Shown piece after piece: positions 1-11,274 of a stretch of DNA of 64,000 nt. A program made the translations under genes and the position numbers. Location of the stretch: assembly GCA_001600875.1 (NCBI GenBank), contig BCLD01000002.1, forward strand, positions 297,667 to 361,666, read 5' to 3'. This stretch comes from Solicoccozyma terricola (taxonomy: Eukaryota; Basidiomycota; Tremellomycetes; Filobasidiales; Piskurozymaceae). The notes beneath the pieces were generated by a model, which was given only the letters and a program-made list of their open reading frames with translations, did not search any database and was not told the origin of the DNA. Within the stretch, counting starts at the first letter, position 1; each line of letters starts with the position of its first letter.

Positions 1-405
1 TGTCTTTTCGTGCACCAAAACCAATGCTTCCCACCCACAGTAGGGTTATGGTTAACCTATAATGAGCTGTCGTCCTTCCTTTATAGGTCTCGTGGCACAT
101 TGGCAGCTCCTCCACGCAATTTTCAACAGCGAAGAAGACAATATCCAGGGTTCGAGCCATTGAATCACCTAGCCCATCCACATCCTCCTACGCGAAGGGA
201 CGCTCCAGTACACTTCGAAACACGAGATCAAATCAGGAGGGCTACGAATAGGTGCGTGGTCGCTCAGAACATGTTCAGTCTCAAGTTGAACGAAAGGGAA
301 AGAGACATGGATGGTTTCTTGGACTGGAACTTGGCGAGTTCCCCAAGCAGAGGAGCCGGGTCGAGGAGCTGGCTGTCGTGGCTTTTGGGGGGGGGGGGGG
401 GGTTA
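1..405. other. Unassigned flank of a solo LTR, ending in a 16-G run
   Basis: I see no recognisable gene here. A 133-codon open frame crosses it, but it resembles no family I know and is low in complexity at its end. Bases 387-402 are 16 consecutive G, directly before the LTR. In LTR elements a purine-rich polypurine tract sits at this position, so the stretch could be the tail of a lost internal region. The first bases resemble sequence after the palindrome near 30,780, suggesting a dispersed repeat cut by the window edge. Confidence 0.4.
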
Positions 406-620
406 TGTTGAATATCGGCACTCTTCACGTGTCTAGGTCATCATGGCTGCGTCGCGTCCATCTCAACTGCTTTACTCGCCTCACCAGCAAATGGGTTCTC
501 TACTCTGCAACATCACTATAGTTGCTGAGGCAGAGATCCCAGGTAGGCTCTCTTGTAACTACAACTCTTCAACATCACTATAGTTGCTGAGGCAGAGATC
601 CCAGTCCATTCCTCTTAACA
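406..620 (+). mobile_element. Solo Ty1/copia-type LTR, 215 bp
   Basis: The segment starts TGTTGAATATCGG and ends CCTCTTAACA, giving the TG...CA ends expected of an LTR. It matches, in reverse complement and with the same 215-bp length, the LTR at 26454-26668 that adjoins a copia pol gene. A 34-bp block is present twice inside it (509-542 and 571-604), and the same internal duplication is in the other copy. No copia coding sequence follows directly, so it is a solo LTR or a rearranged end. Flanking pentamers (GGTTA and GGATA) match at four of five positions, a weak trace of a target-site duplication. Confidence 0.85.
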
Positions 621-864
621 GGATAGGATGAGCAAAATGCCCGACCGAGCACGCTAGTGTGAGGCTTTGGGCCTGATGGTCGGCGTGAAGGCAATCGCTG
701 ACAAATACGGATATCGTTACCAGCACGGAAAGCAGAAAGCTCGGCGCTTTCAAGACATTCGTCCATTTCCTCTTGGACTCGTGGAAACGCATTTCTCTCC
801 CATCGCGTTGTCTCCTCTTAAAGCCTATAGAACACGGTAAACCGAATTATAACACCTCAACCCC

Positions 865-2115
865 GTTTCTTCCCGTTCCCTTGTTGGCCAGTCTGAGGTG
901 AAGGTGACTTTGCACAGCGGATGCCATCTCTTTCGAGAGATGGCGAGAGTGATGCCCGCATAGCTAACCTGTGTATCAGTACACTTGCTTCAGTAGGGAT
1001 GCTGTAGACAAGGGTGTCGACTATCACTTGTTACGCACTTCCTCAACTGTGCGTTGAGCGCTGCCTTCTCCGCTTCGNCCATACGTTCTCTTGCNCGGAN
1101 TTTNTCTTCACGCACCCTCAATTGCTCTTCTCGCTCGATGATCTGCTGCTTGGCACCAGATTGGTGTTTTTCACTGAAATTCGAGATGCAAGAAGCGAAA
1201 AGCAAGCAAATGGTTTGGTCAGGTTGAAGAATCTTTGCTGCGGGAACTGCCTGACACTCACTCATCAGCAGAATCCGTTGCCCAGCTCGTTTGAAGCCAT
1301 TTCGCTATAATCGGTCGTGCAAGAAGATCGCCCGTTGAAGGTCTCTTTGATGGCTGCAATGTTACGGGACGTAATGAGCTCCCCAGATTTATCAATCAAA
1401 AAAATATAGGTACGTCAATGTAGAGCATAGTCTGAATAATTTCGCTCAACTCTGGAGAATATGTTGTTGGTAAGAGTAACTCAGTGGCTCGCCTCAGTCC
1501 TCTGTGGCGTAAGTCGGGACACCTGTACGTTTGTGAACCAAATTTAGTAAGAGCATGCAAACCGTGATAGATCCGCAGGTATTTAATGAGCGGGAACACT
1601 TGCCTGAGGGTGCAAAGCTCAAAAAGCAAACATCCCAAGCTGAACATGTCCGCCTTCGAATCATAAGGCTCGCCACAGAGGACTTCCTATAGGATTTGAG
1701 ATTCCAGCAAAGTAAGCTTCATGAGGCAGTAATCAACCAAGTGACGTGTACTTTGCCATAGAACTAACGGGAGCTAGGTAACCCCTAGTCTTAGTTGCAC
1801 ATGCGCTCGGTCAGTCTTTCTTTGAGAATCGCGGCACGCCCAACTTACCCCTACAAAAGATACCGCCTGCTGAATGCCGTTGTCAAGGATTTTAGCCAGA
1901 CCAAAGTCGGCGAGCTTGACGGCACCTTCTGTGGCAAACAGCACTTGCGGAAGAAGGTCAACTATCAGTAGCTTGCGCAGGATCCAATGGCAGTCCAGAT
2001 TTCGTACCATTTTCCGGCTTGATATCGCGGTGCAGCAGTGTCCACTCGCCTCGATAGGAGTGGTGACAATGATGAAGGCGAGGAGCAGTTGCACCAGGAT
2101 AGATATCACTCGGAC
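865..2115 (-). pseudogene. Decayed NIMA/NEK-like protein kinase, copy A
   Basis: Reading leftward, broken frames carry protein kinase landmarks. Near 1900 is a VKLADFGLAKIL segment (DFG activation-loop motif). Near 1640 is MFSLGCLLFELCTLRQVFPL (helix F region with a NIMA-type start of the next helix). Near 1430-1470 is YSPELSEIIQTMLYID, a typical end of NEK catalytic domains. Near 1040-1140 is a charged coiled-coil-like tail (EREEQLRVRE). The parts lie in different frames with stops between them, the HRDIKPEN loop is garbled, and four N bases occur at 1079-1104. Copy B at 4690-5900 is the same sequence in opposite orientation. Introns explain part of the frame changes, but the N-lobe and continuous frames are missing, so I call it a pseudogene. 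Confidence 0.75.
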
Positions 2116-2119
2116 CTCA

Positions 2120-3010
2120 AGGATGGTGCGGCTGAAAGATACATTTTAACCTGCAACATGAAGGGCAGCCACCGCAAGGAGTCCAATTCTCCTCTCCATA
2201 CACCAGAAATGGTAGACAAATGGCAGTCCTTTTTTCTACAATCGCCTTGCCGGCGCCACCCTCATGCAACTGAGCTGCCCTCCATAAGGCAAGCTGAGAC
2301 CGTCGAAACCCACTTTTCTGAGATACAAGCAGTACCTGCCGGTCAATAAGCGGTCCAACGTCAATAAGCCGGCCCAACAAGCAATATACATCCTTTAAAA
2401 ATTTATGGTGATCCTTGACGTTCAAATGACAAAGGAGTTCGTCGCTGTGATGATCAGAGGCAGGGCAACGACCGTTGTTGACCTGATATTGTCAAGACAC
2501 CACCGGATGCTTGCCGACGCAAGGATTAAGTAGCCTCAATCTGGACTTTTACTGACTCGATGTACCATATTGGTTACAGTCGAACCAGATTGGTAACAGC
2601 TCCCTGCCTCCTGGCCCCTGTAACATCACAGCGTTCACGGATCCACTCGCGACCAACAAAGATCCAACCGTCTCATAAAATCAAAAACCACAAAGAGACA
2701 CAGTGGATAGGTCTGGGGACAGTGAACAAACGTGCTGAACAAACAAATCTAGAAATCTAGATCGAATATATATACTCAAGCAAGCTGCCCTGCCGTAGAA
2801 CTACAATCAAAACGAATTCACTTTTCGCTCGTGAGTACCAGCAGTCCAAGTGAACGGGTTGTCATTTGTGTCCAATCGCTCACATGAAAAGGACTATACA
2901 CAGGACACTGTCATGCTGACCTACTTGCAACTGCTTGATCGCAATACTGCCAATGGCCACCAATTGCGTAGCCCAAACTGGACGGCCGTCATAAGCCCAA
3001 AATACCGAGA
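2120..3010. other. No gene recognised
   Basis: Several short overlapping open frames occur on both strands, for example 2117-2425 minus, directly upstream of kinase copy A. None shows a family motif. I cannot tell whether the minus frame belonged to the kinase gene. Confidence 0.3.
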
Positions 3011-3012
3011 TA

Positions 3013-3429
3013 GTGACCACGATGACGCTAGGCACGGACAACATTACGATTGCGCTATCGCCATCACAAACAATTGTTGTCCCACTGCAAAAAAGCCCAT
3101 CCTGTCCAGGATGGCAAATCAACGCCATAGTGGAGAACGGATGTACTGCAGCGTGCGTCAAGTGTTATGACGATGCAGTAACTCAAGCAAACAGTACACT
3201 GCTGGTGGATTGCACGAATTGGTGCAATACTTGCATACCGTTATCAACATTCTGTTACGATCTATGTGATCTTACAAACCTGGCAACTTTTTGCGGACAG
3301 TACTCGGTCCCCTGTGCGTCGAATGCATGCAGCTCGTTCGGATTAAAAAGCTACCAACAAATCTGCCAGGGATCGATTACAGGGCAGCTGCCGGGCTGCT
3401 TTTGGAGTCGGCAAGGTGATTTTTCCTAA
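3013..3429 (+). CDS. Hypothetical cysteine-rich protein (possible exon)
   Basis: This open frame of about 138 codons has roughly 14 cysteines spread over its last 110 residues (for example CTAACVKC, DCTNWCNTC, FCYDLCDLT). That pattern suggests a disulphide-rich extracellular domain. I see no convincing signal peptide at the first ATG, so a real gene would need an upstream exon. The last residues run into a module shared with 16.4 kb that makes better sense on the minus strand, so the C-terminal end is doubtful. I do not recognise the family. Confidence 0.3.
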   Translation: MTTMTLGTDNITIALSPSQTIVVPLQKSPSCPGWQINAIVENGCTAACVKCYDDAVTQANSTLLVDCTNWCNTCIPLSTFCYDLCDLTNLATFCGQYSVPCASNACSSFGLKSYQQICQGSITGQLPGCFWSRQGDFS

Positions 3430-3555
3430 GAGTCTTTTGAGACCATTGATATCATTATACGCTTGAAATAGGCTAACAACCGCGTGGTATGGTAGGCAGC
3501 GGCATATTAAGTCAGTGATTGGCACAGGCATCTTACGCAAGGTATCGTCTCTCAA
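3343..3555 (-). pseudogene. F-box-like fragment, shared with 16.4 kb
   Basis: Minus-strand translation gives VPITDLICRCLPYHAVVSLF followed by QAYNDINGLKRLLGKITLP. The first part resembles an F-box start (leucine-rich helix, LP..., VVSLF). The second part recurs at about 16385-16452 on the plus strand, where it reads LFHAYDDINGLKRLLGKITLP. The two loci are therefore copies of one coding module in inverted orientation. Neither lies in a complete gene. The F-box label is a resemblance only. Confidence 0.35.
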
Positions 3556-3891
3556 ATCTCCCCCGCTCGTTTATCAGCACACGTTCGTAACATCGTCATG
3601 CTGGTCAAGCCAAAGGCAGCTTCTCTGTTCGATACATTCTGACCTTGCAATGAGATGTGAGGATGGCTTCCGCTGCTGGATTGCATTATCCTCGGTGAGA
3701 ACAAGAAACCCAACCTCTGGCATGCAATATTGATCATCTACCATATGACGTCATCTGCTTCCATGTCAAGCACGAGGCGGTTCAGGTTCGCGTCCGTAGG
3801 AAGATGGTCCGTCATCTACCATCCACAGCGCTGGACATCTGAGATTACAATGCACTGAGCCAAGGGCCAAAGCAATCCCTATTAACGTGCG

Positions 3892-4137
3892 TCACGACAG
3901 CTTGCTCACTCCGGTCATCTTTCCGAGGATGACCTTGATCTTCGCCTCCTCAATAGACCCAAGGCACAGTAGAGCAAGCTCTTCTAGTCTTATCGCGTCG
4001 AGGCGAGTCACCGAGACCTCCGGAACCGCGCAAAGAATACCCGTTCCCAGGGCTTTGGTTAGGAGCAAGAATTTTCGACCTCGTTGAAGACGCTTCTTCA
4101 AGGTTGACTTCGCCTTGGCATCCAGAGCGGCTGACAC
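3892..4137 (-). CDS. Hypothetical protein fragment
   Basis: This minus-strand frame of 81 codons has protein-like composition, with a basic start (STLKKRLQRGRKFLLLTKAL) and amphipathic helical stretches after it. It has no motif I can name. It may be a further exon of the F-box-like fragment just downstream on the same strand, or chance. Confidence 0.2.
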   Translation of the reverse strand: MSAALDAKAKSTLKKRLQRGRKFLLLTKALGTGILCAVPEVSVTRLDAIRLEELALLCLGSIEEAKIKVILGKMTGVSKLS

Positions 4138-4223
4138 AAAACACTTCTCTGCATAGCTGCTCGTAGATCAGTTTCTGTAATGTACGAGGATGAGTGCTAG
4201 ACGGCGAGGGATGTCGCTGTTGA

Positions 4224-4594
4224 CGCGGCGGGATGCTAGAATCAGCTTGAGTGACGTCCTTTCGAAACCGTCGTACGTACGTCTACAAAGGTCTGATAGC
4301 TTACACCCAGCCGCCAATACGCACAATTCGTTGCAACGCTGAGAGCTTGAGATCGATCGTCCAGGGCTTGAAGGTCCTGGAAGCGGTACAATATGTTGGA
4401 AGTGGCGAATACTGTGCTATGGTCGATGCCGAAGTATAGCATTGCAATGCATGGCAGTGCATGGCACTGCAGCATAGCAAAGGATACAGGTGGCAAAGAT
4501 CTTTGTTCCAATGTTGTAAGAGTACTATATAGGTCGGCCACTTCTGGTCAAGCTCGATGTATGAGAATATGGAGAATAACCAATTATTTATAAC
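4224..4594 (+). repeat. Dispersed repeat R1, both halves in the same orientation
   Basis: The left part (about 4224-4395) and right part (about 4449-4594) both recur at 53030-53360, but there the left part is inverted relative to the right. The right part is almost identical in the two places and ends at AATTATTTATAACA in both. The segment is non-coding as far as I can see and lies next to kinase copy B. Confidence 0.75.
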
Positions 4595-4689
4595 ACGGTG
4601 GCGATTTGCGTTCGCTGTTGAACGAGAATATTGAACGAGGATGAGTTGGCTGGGCAAGTGATGTGCGAGCGTAGAGCCGCAATATCTGA

Positions 4690-5900
4690 GCGTCAATGTA
4701 TCTTCCAGGGGCAGCATACCTGAGGTTCGAGTCATCTCTATCCTGGTGCAACTGCTTCTTGCATTGCATCACTGTCACCACTCCTATCGAGGCGAGTGGA
4801 CGCTGCTGCACCGCGATATNAAGCCTGAGAATGGTANGCGATTTGGGCTGCTATAGGACGCTGCGCAAGCTACTGATATTTGATCTTCTTCCGCNAGTAC
4901 TGTTCGCCGCCGGAGGTGCCGTCAAGCTCGCCGACTTTGGTCTGGCTAAGATCCTTGACAACGGCATTCAGCAAGCGATATCTTTTGTAGGAGTAAGTTG
5001 GGTATGCGGCAAGCCCCATTCAAGGACTGACCGAGCGCAATGGCATTCTGCAGGAAGTCCTCGGTGGCAAGCCCTATGATTCGAAGGCAGACATGTTCAG
5101 CTTGGGATGCTTGCTTTTTGAGCTTTGCACCCTCACGTAAGTGTTCCTGACCGTAGAATATCTGCTGATCTGTAGCGGTTTGCTTCTTGTTACTGACTAG
5201 ATTTTGTTCACAAATGTACAGATGTCCAGATTTAAGCCAGAGAGGACTGAAGCGAGCCATCGCGTTACTCTTACCAACACGATATTCCTCAGAGTTGAGC
5301 GAAGTCATTCAGACTCTGCTCTACATTGACGTGGGTCTGTTCGCTAGCCCATTTCCCCTTGTTTTACGACTCTGGGCAGCTCATTTGACGTCCTACAACA
5401 ATGCAGCCATCAAAGAGACCTTCCAACCAGCGATCTTCTTTCTCGACCAATTATAGCGAGATTGCTGCAAACAGGCTTAGCCGTGGATTCTGCCGAGGAG
5501 TGAACAAGAATTTTCCCCTAAGGTACCTCAAGCTGACCAAACCATTTGCTTGTCTTTTGCCCCTTGAATTTGACGTAGAAAACGCCCATCTGGTGCGGAG
5601 CGGGAAATCATCGAACGGGAAGAACAATTGAGGGTACGAGAAGACCGAATGCGCGCAAGAGAACGTACTGTCGAAGCAGAGAAGGCAGCGCTCAATGCAC
5701 AGTTCAGGAAGTGCGTATATAAGTGATAGTCCACACCTTTCTCTATAGCGCCCTTACTGAAGCAAGTGGACGGTTGAGCATGCTAGCTATGCGGACATAT
5801 CTCTCGCCAACTGTCGAAGGAGATGGCGTCCGCAATGCAAAATCACCTTCACCTCAGACTGGCCAACGAGGGAACGGGAAGAAACGTGGTTGAGGGATTA
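4690..5900 (+). pseudogene. Decayed NIMA/NEK-like protein kinase, copy B (inverted copy of A)
   Basis: Plus-strand frames carry ILVQLLLALHHCHHSYRGEW then TLLHRDIKPEN at about 4740-4840 (catalytic loop, with an N base inside). VKLADFGLAKILDNG follows at 4921-4965 and GKPYDSKADMFSLGCLLFEL at 5070-5130, ending in CTLT before a GTAAGT-type donor. YSSELSEVIQTLLYID lies near 5285-5335 and a charged tail (IIEREEQLRVRE) at 5600-5710. This is the usual NEK kinase order. Frames shift between the catalytic loop and the DFG motif, and the glycine-rich N-lobe is absent. It mirrors copy A, including the non-coding downstream flank at about 5780-5890. Confidence 0.78.
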
Positions 5901-6023
5901 TTTTTCGATAACATCTAATATAGTCCTGGAAAGTTGCGCGTTATCCGTTTTCCTGTCCCACGCGACCCGGCAAGGCCTTGGAAGCTATTCCCATTGCACC
6001 AGGTGTAAGCGACGCCACCCGGG

Positions 6024-6380
6024 GTGTCAATTAGAGCAACGAGATTGGCCCTATATTCTGCCATTGTCACCGCTGGATCTACAATGCGCGATGTGGAACT
6101 TACCTACGCCATCCTCATGTCTCTACCCCCATCCTTCGACCCTCTCGTTCAGTCGTACTACCTCGCTACCATCGATCCGGCAACGCAGGCAATCCCCGTC
6201 CCCCGCACCGGCTCGACACCCTTCGATGTCGACTTCGATGTACGCCCAAGACGGGATGGCAAAGCCGAGCTCAGGCTGTCAATATTCAAGGACACGAACT
6301 TCATCCAACGCATAGTGGCCAAGTTCGACATCTTCCGCCAGGTGACCGTGCGCGCCGAGGTGTCCGCGGACCCTGGTTGA
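6024..6380 (+). pseudogene. Unassigned fragment with a possible copia gag start
   Basis: The frame contains LTYAILMSLPPSFDPLVQSY, which resembles the UBN2-type gag region of copia elements. It then continues into an unrelated-looking segment (RDGKAELRLSIFKDTNFIQR) that I cannot place. It may be a chimaera of a gag remnant and a host exon. Evidence is limited to the short resemblance. Confidence 0.25.
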
Positions 6381-6727
6381 GTGGCAAGAACGTTCACTCC
6401 CTCCAGCTCAAGTCTCCGTTGGCGTGGGGGCCGTACGTGCATTGGGGTGTTTGAGGATCACCGCGAGGTGAGCGAGTTCTGTCCTTGCATGTCGATGTGA
6501 TCCCACATCTCACGCCCTTGCTGTCGATCTCAGCCGCAAATTCGGTGCCGAATATCGCTCGTCATCCACCTTCAAAATCCATCTCTAGTCTCAAACGCAT
6601 TTTGTGTTTTTTTCGATCTTCACAGTCAGTCAACCCTTACTTGCACCACCACATCACATCTCGTGCACAAATTGACGCTTTACGTCAGCGAAGACGTTCC
6701 GGATAAGCCCACAACCATTAGCAACCG

Positions 6728-6979
6728 TTGGAAAAGTATTCCTACGGCTGGTTGGAGCTGCTCTTCAAGCCACTCAAAGCCTGGTGGCGGGGACCCATAT
6801 CTTCAGTCGTCTACCGTTACGTATGGTCGAACATTCCACTCCACTCGAAAATTCCCGTGTTCGCATACGTCTTCTCGTATTGTGCCATCGCACTTGCCTT
6901 TATCATGTCGCTGATGGACTATTTCCTGGTGGGGATGTTCACCGGGAACTTGGATAAAGTGTACCTCGACGACAAGTGA
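6728..6979 (+). pseudogene. C-terminal membrane fragment, possibly of a family 2 glycosyltransferase
   Basis: The 83-codon frame has an amphipathic start (YGWLELLFKPLKAWWRGP) followed by two strongly hydrophobic segments (KIPVFAYVFSYCAIALAFIM and MDYFLVGMFTG). It ends shortly after at a stop codon. The arrangement resembles the C-terminal membrane part of fungal processive GT2 glycosyltransferases. The catalytic domain (DXD, QXXRW) is not seen upstream, so it would be a 3' remnant. The assignment is from memory of the family's look and is weak. Confidence 0.35.
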
Positions 6980-7471
6980 TGCGATACCAACTCCTTCCGA
7001 AATAAAGCGAGGGGTCTCTGGCGGGTATCACCACGTTATGCGACGCTGTGTTATCAAGATCCTGGTGGGGACGCGGACGATCACCTTTCCCATATGACGG
7101 CTGCAGATGCTTCTGTTGAAATAACCGTGTCTTAAGAGCGCTCCGATTGTCCGTAGGAACAATATATCAACCATTGTGCTCTATCTGTCTCTTTGACTAC
7201 AAAGATCCAGGGAATGTCGAGCCAGAGGTGTACTTTTGTAGAGAGAACAACCATATCATTTGTCAGCTTCAGCCTAGACCAATGAAAAGACGGGCTGTCC
7301 TTTGGTGAATTGGTAGATCTACTCCCTAATCCCCAAAGTTCGGTTCATACTATCGCCTGATGTCAACCTTGCCCAGTTCACTCAGCTGTTCAACCCGTTT
7401 ACGCGGCCCCTTACAGCAGATCGATAAATACAGACGGCTCGGCTTCAACCTCAACAGGATTACCCACCAGA
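6980..7471. other. Intergenic, with one copy of a short palindromic repeat
   Basis: No gene is seen. At 7285-7303 lies an imperfect copy of the palindrome AAAAGACAGCCTGTCTTTT that recurs at several other sites in this window. The stretch abuts the stop codon of the MFS gene that reads leftward to 7472. Confidence 0.4.
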
Positions 7472-9220
7472 TCAGTAGGTATCAACGAACTGCAAAAATG
7501 TGACAGTCATCATGGCAGTTTCACGCAAACAGCAAGATGCCGATGACTCACCTCATCGTTCTGGGGATCGGTTATACTCCAAGAACGCCTGATCACCGAG
7601 CCTGCGTCCGTCCGAATCGACTTGTGCTTCCGGGGCGGAGGTGTATTTTGCGTCGTTGGACGTATCCACCACCATCTTTGCCGGCTGTCCATTGGCGACG
7701 CGAATCTTCTCTTTTCGTTCGTTCTTCATGAAAAGAATGAAGGTGAGGCCGCTGTGAAGGTGATAGGCAGGCGATTAGTCGAAGCTTGACAAGGTGCGTA
7801 TCCTCACAAGACCGTAAGAGTTGCGAAAGACGAACGCTGAGAGTAAGCGACACGCGACAAATAGGCTCAAAACAGCTCCAATACCGGGATGGTATTCGGG
7901 CGCTTGATTGGAGTTGAAGAGGAGAGGCGCTACACCAGAATCAACGATGATATTAGCCATCACCAATGATCTTCGGAGCTGACTGAACCTGTAGTAACCG
8001 ACGATGTTGCCAACGGCGCTTCCAGCATTGCAGAGCGATATGCCTATGAGCGCAAAGAAGAATACGATGAGTATGCAGACCACGTTATGCGACGGGCACT
8101 GGCTTACTGAGAGATTTCTTGGTATGGCCTTTCCGCACAGAGAAAAGTCGGTCAGGAGGGAATGCGAATGAAGAACTGGGTTGACATACCAGCAGTGTTG
8201 ACCGCCAACCACGAAAAGATGAGTGGGTTGCAACCGAAGTGGAAGGCGATAAGGTAGTAGCCGACAAGGAGCGGGCCATCATCTTTTTTGGTCCTTCCGA
8301 GACCTGCGGCAGGGGAATGTTAAACAGGCATGACTCTCTCGCAAGATATTTCAACGCACCAAACAAGAGTCCAGCGCCTATCACACAGGGGATCATAAAG
8401 CCGACGACGGTGAGGCCTTTTGACGCCAAATCGCACGGCCAGCCAACAGCCAAGGAGGCAGACAGCAGCTTGCACGAATTGAATGGTATATTGAGGAGAA
8501 TGGTTTGCCTCACATCAAAATCAAATCCCTTGATAATAAGGGGTCCACTGTATGAGGTGTCGCGCAAGTGCGGAAGTGATTAGCATTGGAGGATTAGGTT
8601 GGAAGCCATTCCGACTGACAAAGTGTTCGTGACGCCGGCGCGGGTGCTGGAAGATGCAAGTCATTAGATGGACATTGGCAAAAGAGCTGCTTGCGAGACC
8701 AACTTGAAACAAAAGTGATGACGAAATAGAAGAGGGCCGTGGGTGACATGAATGTTTCCCACACTTGGGACCACTTGACTTCCTCTGAGGAGACGTCAGA
8801 CATGTCCTCCAGGCGGAGTGAGGATCACCATCACACTCACTCGTTTCGATACCAGTATTGTTGTTCCTCAACGTTTCAACGGCCGAAAATCTTTCCTGGG
8901 GCGTCAAGAACCTTGCCACCGCGGGGTGGTTGTCCAATCTCCAGCTGCCAGAGAATAACATCAGTTTTGCAAATCAGACAACATAGCGGCACGCGGATGT
9001 GACATACTAGATGACCACGAGATAAAATTGGCGCAATCAAGCCATGGATGAGCAAAGGCAGCATGAATGGGGAGAGAGCAGGCTCACGAGGGGCGGCGAG
9101 GACCGTCGCCAAACCGACGGTGAGGAATAGAAGGCGTGGCGACCTTGGAACTGTTTAGACTGAGTGTTTATATAATGGGCAACAGCCAATGAACCAAGAC
9201 CGGTGATGTTTCCTCTCCAA
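7472..9220 (-). CDS. MFS transporter, allantoate permease (Dal5) type, multi-intron, 5' part missing or damaged
   Basis: Members of this anion:cation symporter family move small organic acids, vitamins or peptides across the plasma membrane. In minus-strand order I see RLLFLTVGLATVLAAP (near 9115), PAVARFLTPQERFSAVETLR (8890), VKWSQVWETFMSPTALFYFV (8760), IIKGFDFDVRQTILLNIPFN (8500), VGYYLIAFHFGCNPLIFSWL (8220), LCNAGSAVGNIVG (8010), and LLFNSNQAPEYHPGIGAVLS (7895). The C-terminal end reads TDPQNDE-FVDTY stop. Clear introns are 7490-7551 and one joining IETK to EVKWSQ (about 8772-8835). The first half with TM1-4 is not found, because copia gag sequence lies beyond 9.5 kb. There is a frame change near 9133. 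It is probably a recently broken gene. Confidence 0.78.
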
Positions 9221-9559
9221 CACTTGCGGCCTCCGCCGATGACACCACAGTCGTATCCAAGTCCTTTACAATAGTGAGCACTCACCTGCTCCGGTTGTTT
9301 CCACCTCACAGTCCAAGTCATCCTCTACAACGACGAGGACCTCTTCGTTCTTGTCACTCTCGGACTCGTCGACAAGCGGGACTGTCACCAAAACTGCAAC
9401 ATGGAATACATCGCCCACTAGCTACGCCGACATCACCAACCGCAGTGTCTGATTTAGTCTTTGACGATTGTGGTTGCGCATATGACACGCCGGACCTGAA
9501 CAATTGCCGGGGTACATTCCTGTGTGAGTGCCATCTTTGCCTTGGGTCGACCATGGAAT

Positions 9560-10895
9560 CTGAATTGAATGGCACGCAGCGGGAATATCAACACTCGCGG
9601 CGGAGATCGATTGCAACACCTTTGGATCTTGGACTAATCTGTCCAAATACATTAGCGATGCAAGCTTCACCTGAGGAACAAGCAATCATCCGGAATGCAT
9701 TAGCTACTATCAGGCTACCAGAGAACAGCAACGCCGATCGAATGGAGGATCATGTGGAGGAGTTCAAAGCTTGATGCTGAGAGCAAGAACTGCCGGTATC
9801 ACGTTCACCCAGGATGAAAGGATTGTACGCTTCCTGGCTACCATTCCCCGTTCCATGTCGATCCTCCGCTATTCATTCCGGACAATGGAAGAGTCCAAGA
9901 GGACATGGGAGGAGGCCATGATGCAAAATACAACCTCGAGGTGGCGGACGCAAGGCGAGAAGAGAAGACAAAGAAAGATACGGGAACAGCTATGCTCCTG
10001 AAGGACAACTATCGACAAAAGAAAACCAGCAACAACACTCGTCAGGAAAGAGACAAACGAGGAAACCCCCGCCCCACGAAGGATGCACCAAAAGGGGAGT
10101 GCTTCAACTGCAAGAAGCCCGGTCACTGGGCGAGGGATTGCTGGCACAACGAAGAGAACAAGAAAGGCGGAAAGGATGGTTATCGAGATGGACCAAAAGG
10201 TCAGGGGTTCAAAAAGAAGGAACAACCAAGTCGGCGATGGGGAAACAACAACAACAATGACGACGGTGGCGAGGCTATGGTAGCCAAGGCCGACGATGAT
10301 CCAGCATGGTCACTCACCACAATCGGTCACAATCGAGGATCGAGTTGGAAGTGGGATGAGGAATAGAGTATGTCATGGTATGTCATGCAAAAGCGATGAC
10401 AAGAACCATGACCAGCCTGAAAAGGCGCCGAAATCCCAATCCCCAGGGTGTCCTAGTGGCTGTGGCAAGAGCGAGCTCCTAGGACCAGTGTTAGATGAGT
10501 ACAAAAGTTGCGTGGAGAAACCCATCTTGTTAAGGGTAGAGCTGACAAACGGTGAAGGCCCCAGGCAAGAAGCGGCGTTATCAACAATGAAAGAAATGGT
10601 CAATTGGATCGTTGACAGCGGAGCAACCCACCACATGACATGGCAACGAGAGGTACTCACCAACGTTCACCGTTCGCCACATCCCACATCATTCTCCACA
10701 GCCGGGACCCATCGACTGGAGTCCAGAGAGATAGGAGAGGTGAAGGTCAGTCTACGAGATGGGAAGAGCTTGATCATCCGAGACGTTCACTATGTACCCG
10801 AGTCCCGGGTGACCCTGTTATCAACATATCGGATGCCCTCACCGTTGAAGACGGAAGTCCACCTCGATCCTGCCACCATGGCCTACTCAATCTAG
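9560..10895 (+). pseudogene. Ty1/copia gag-protease fragment
   Basis: The gag part begins near 9650 (SPEEQAIIRNALATIRLP) and changes frame at about 9774 and 9900. It carries a CCHC zinc knuckle, CFNCKKPGHWARDC, at 10100-10142. The aspartic protease follows as WIVDSGATHHMTW near 10605-10645, with VHYVPESRVTLLST at 10788-10827, as in copia polyproteins. The frame ends at 10895 and no integrase or reverse transcriptase follows. The element is thus a 5' portion only, in several frames. It lies head to head with the MFS gene, whose 5' end is lost, so an insertion may have removed that end. Confidence 0.85.
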
Positions 10896-10899
10896 TGAA

Positions 10900-11270
10900 A
10901 GCTCCAAGACAATGTCAAGCAAATGAATGTGACGGCGACGACCAGCTGTTTCGCTGTAGGAGCGTGGAACGTCGGTAGCTCTACCTTCTCCGAGACGGTT
11001 GATTTGTGTGAAGCCCGGGCAAATGATGTCCATGCTGGAGGAGATGCGAAGATGGACCCAGTCGCAAGGTGCGATTGTTGACACAGTTTGCGATGGTGAA
11101 GGAGAGTCTTATATATGCATCAGTCACGTCCGACCAAACAATGCAGAACACGGACCGAGCTACTCAGGCTGATTTAGGAATATCAAAAACACAAACAACG
11201 GAGTCAGGGGGCTAAAACCCAAATATTCAATCCTCAAGCTCGGCAAGACTACAACTCCCCCAGCAAAAAA
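10900..11270. other. No gene recognised
   Basis: This lies between the copia fragment and the 3' end of the questin-oxidase-like gene. I see no open frame with family character. A TATATA stretch at about 11110-11116 is unassigned. Confidence 0.3.
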
Positions 11271-11274
11271 CTTG

